Shown here: positions 14,077 to 15,626 of the stretch, one piece after another
Layout of the letters: every line of letters begins with the position of its first letter
Numbering within the stretch: the first letter of the stretch is position 1
Assembly: GCA_900313155.1 (NCBI GenBank)
Contig: OMQE01000181.1
Span: forward strand, 1-15,626
Length of the DNA stretch: 15,626 nt
Direction: 5' to 3'
Origin: an uncultured Rhodospirillaceae bacterium
GTDB lineage: Bacteria; Pseudomonadota; Alphaproteobacteria; RF32; CAG-239
Translations under genes and position numbers: made by a program
The notes under the pieces: generated by a model
What the model was told of the DNA's origin: nothing
The model's database searches: none
What the model saw: only the letters and a program-made list of their open reading frames with translations

Positions 14077-15234
14077 ATGAAGTATTATGTGATAGCGGGA
14101 GAACCTTCGGGAGACGCGCTGGGGGCGCGTTTAATGCAAGCATTGCGGCGGCAAGATTTAGCGGCGCAATTTTATGGCATTGGTGGTGACAGCATGCAGG
14201 CGCAAGGGTTAAAAACGCAATTTAATATCAGTGAATTGGCGGTGATGGGGCTGGCCGAGGTTATTCCGAGTATTCCTAAAATTCTGCGCCGAATTAAACA
14301 AACCGTTCAACACATTCAAGAAGTGCGCCCAGATGTGATTATTACCATTGACAGCTGGAGCTTTTCGGCGCGTATTCATCAAAAAATAAGATCCTTAAAA
14401 TTGGGCATTCCGCAAGTGCATTATGTAGCACCTCAAGTTTGGGCTTGGAAGAAAAAACGCGCTCGCACAATGTATAAATATATCGACTTACTCTTAACAC
14501 TTTTCCCAAATGAACCGCGCTATTTTACACCTTATCATCTTGATGCTGTTTTTGTCGGACATCCGGTGATCGAAAGCGCAATCGTGAATGGGGCGCAGGA
14601 CAAAGGAAAATTTAAGGAAAAAAACAATATCAAAGGTAGGTTGATGCTGGTTTTGCCGGGGTCAAGACATAATGAAGTTGAACGTTTGCTTCCTGATTTT
14701 TTGGAAGTTGTGCGCAAAATGCACCAAAAATATGACGATATATCTTATGTTGTACCGACAGTCAGTACGGTTGCCGAACATGTGAAACGCTTGGTTATAG
14801 AATCCGGTTTGCCGATTAAGGTTGTAGAAGGTGAGACAGAGCGCCATTTGGCCTTTCAAGACGCCGATGTGGCAATTGCAGCTTCAGGGACCGTAGCGCT
14901 TGAATTAGCCATTGTCAATGTGCCGCACATTATTGCCTATAAAGTGCCAAAATTGACTGAATGGCTGGCGCGTCGCTTTTTGCACATTCAATTTGTGAAT
15001 TTAACAAACATTCTGCTCGGACGAGAGGTTGTTCCGGAGCTGTTGCAGCAAGACTGCCAGCCGGATAATATCATGCAATATGTTGAAAAATTTTTATCGC
15101 AAAGGCAACCGTTCGGACGGCAAATGGAAGGTTTTGAACAGGTGCGTCAATTGTTGGGCATGGGAGAACAAACCCCAAGTGACAATGCCGCTGAAGCCGT
15201 ATTACATTTAATTCGTCACAATGAAGATATTTAA
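14077..15234 (+). CDS. lpxB: Lipid A disaccharide synthase
   Basis: LpxB joins lipid X to UDP-2,3-diacylglucosamine to form the beta-1,6 disaccharide of lipid A at the inner face of the cytoplasmic membrane (GT19 family). The 385-residue product is of normal length. Motifs: A-G-E-P-S-G-D at 7-13, Y-G-I-G-G near 33, V-M-G-L-A-E-V near 56-62, V-A-P-Q-V-W-A-W at 117-124, F-V-G-H-P at 159-163, L-P-G-S-R-H-N-E-V at 193-201, and the sugar-nucleotide loop A-A-S-G-T-V-A-L-E-L-A. AGGAG lies before the ATG. It takes the lipid X made by LpxI, the gene directly upstream, so consecutive steps are encoded together. Its last 14 bases overlap the start of comEC. Confidence 0.97.
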   Translation: MKYYVIAGEPSGDALGARLMQALRRQDLAAQFYGIGGDSMQAQGLKTQFNISELAVMGLAEVIPSIPKILRRIKQTVQHIQEVRPDVIITIDSWSFSARIHQKIRSLKLGIPQVHYVAPQVWAWKKKRARTMYKYIDLLLTLFPNEPRYFTPYHLDAVFVGHPVIESAIVNGAQDKGKFKEKNNIKGRLMLVLPGSRHNEVERLLPDFLEVVRKMHQKYDDISYVVPTVSTVAEHVKRLVIESGLPIKVVEGETERHLAFQDADVAIAASGTVALELAIVNVPHIIAYKVPKLTEWLARRFLHIQFVNLTNILLGREVVPELLQQDCQPDNIMQYVEKFLSQRQPFGRQMEGFEQVRQLLGMGEQTPSDNAAEAVLHLIRHNEDI

Positions 15235-15626
15235 AACTGCTAAACAATATATAGAGGATAATCTGCAAGAAGAAGCGGAATATCGATTGATATGGTTACC
15301 ATTCTGGTTTGCTTTAGGTATAGCTTTTTATTTTGCCTTGCCGAGTGAACCGAATTTGTGGCTGGTGCTTCTTATTGTTGAATTATGGATTTTGCTGATG
15401 ATTTTATTGCGCAACAGCAATCTTCGCGGCATTATGACGGTTGTTTTGATTATTATGTGCGGTTTTTTGAACATTTATGCTCATACTCTCTATACCTCCG
15501 AAAAGGTGCAATTTTTGCCGCAAAAAATGACTTATATCAGTGGTTTTATTGATGATATTTCATATAATGACAATAACCGCCAGCGCTTACTGCTTGTCCA
15601 TGCGCAAGACTACGATTCGCCTTTGA
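15221..15626 (+). CDS. comEC: ComEC/Rec2-family DNA-uptake channel protein, 3' truncated
   Basis: An ATG at 15221, overlapping the lpxB stop by 14 bases, opens a frame that runs to the window end without a stop (135 codons seen). After a short polar N-terminus comes R-L-I-W-L-P-F-W-F-A-L-G-I-A-F-Y-F (about 22-38), then L-P-S-E-P, the typical N-terminal start of alphaproteobacterial ComEC, with further membrane helices near 45-62 and 68-85. A soluble stretch with I-S-G-F-I-D-D-I follows, matching the DUF4131/OB-like region. The full protein (usually about 700 residues) forms the inner-membrane channel for incoming single-stranded DNA in transformation. The competence and beta-lactamase-like domains are beyond the window, so the assignment rests on the N-terminus and on the lpxB junction. 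Confidence 0.75.
   Translation, partial: MKIFKTAKQYIEDNLQEEAEYRLIWLPFWFALGIAFYFALPSEPNLWLVLLIVELWILLMILLRNSNLRGIMTVVLIIMCGFLNIYAHTLYTSEKVQFLPQKMTYISGFIDDISYNDNNRQRLLLVHAQDYDSPL

Overview
The window looks like chromosomal DNA of an AT-rich, Gram-negative bacterium, most likely an alphaproteobacterium. The argument rests on gene content: an LpxI-type (not LpxH) UDP-2,3-diacylglucosamine hydrolase next to lpxB, a RecO whose C-terminal half has the alphaproteobacterial pattern (C-A-V-T-G-S, Y-I-S-P-K-T-G-R-A), and a ComEC N-terminus of the alphaproteobacterial kind. The AT-rich composition and frequent TTG leucine codons would suit an uncultured host-associated or gut lineage, but the genus cannot be named from sequence alone. 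No insertion sequence, phage gene, CRISPR array, tRNA or rRNA was seen.

Layout. (1) 1-1963, plus strand: a Sel1-repeat protein whose 5' end lies outside the window, then a YbhN/UPF0104-type membrane protein. (2) 1974-2003: a bidirectional hairpin terminator between convergent units. (3) 2029-3430, minus strand: an unrecognised outer-membrane barrel-like protein and, upstream of it, an exported DUF192 protein, each with a plausible promoter. (4) 3562-10362, plus strand: a tight six-gene unit recJ - DUF502 - pagP - kdsA - recO - parC, with junctions of -4, 0, 12, 9 and 7 bases. (5) 10363-10622: a 260-base gap with an extended -10 promoter and what folds as a ~180-nt branched RNA ending just before the ribosome-binding site of the next gene. 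(6) 10623-13185: a gpsA-type dehydrogenase and a cytoplasmic UshA-like metallophosphoesterase missing its catalytic dyad. (7) 13237-15626: lpxI - lpxB - comEC (3' truncated), behind a promoter whose -10 lies inside an inverted repeat.

How the genes fit together. Many of the products serve the envelope: KdsA makes Kdo-8-phosphate, LpxI and LpxB make lipid X and the lipid A disaccharide, PagP adds an acyl chain to finished lipid A in the outer membrane, GpsA supplies glycerol-3-phosphate for phospholipids, and the YbhN-like protein and the barrel protein sit in the inner and outer membranes. RecJ, RecO, ParC and ComEC serve DNA recombination, decatenation and uptake. The most unusual items are the candidate structured RNA before gpsA, a gap-free PagP homologue with an altered acyl-ruler residue, and the metallophosphoesterase with a degenerate active site.
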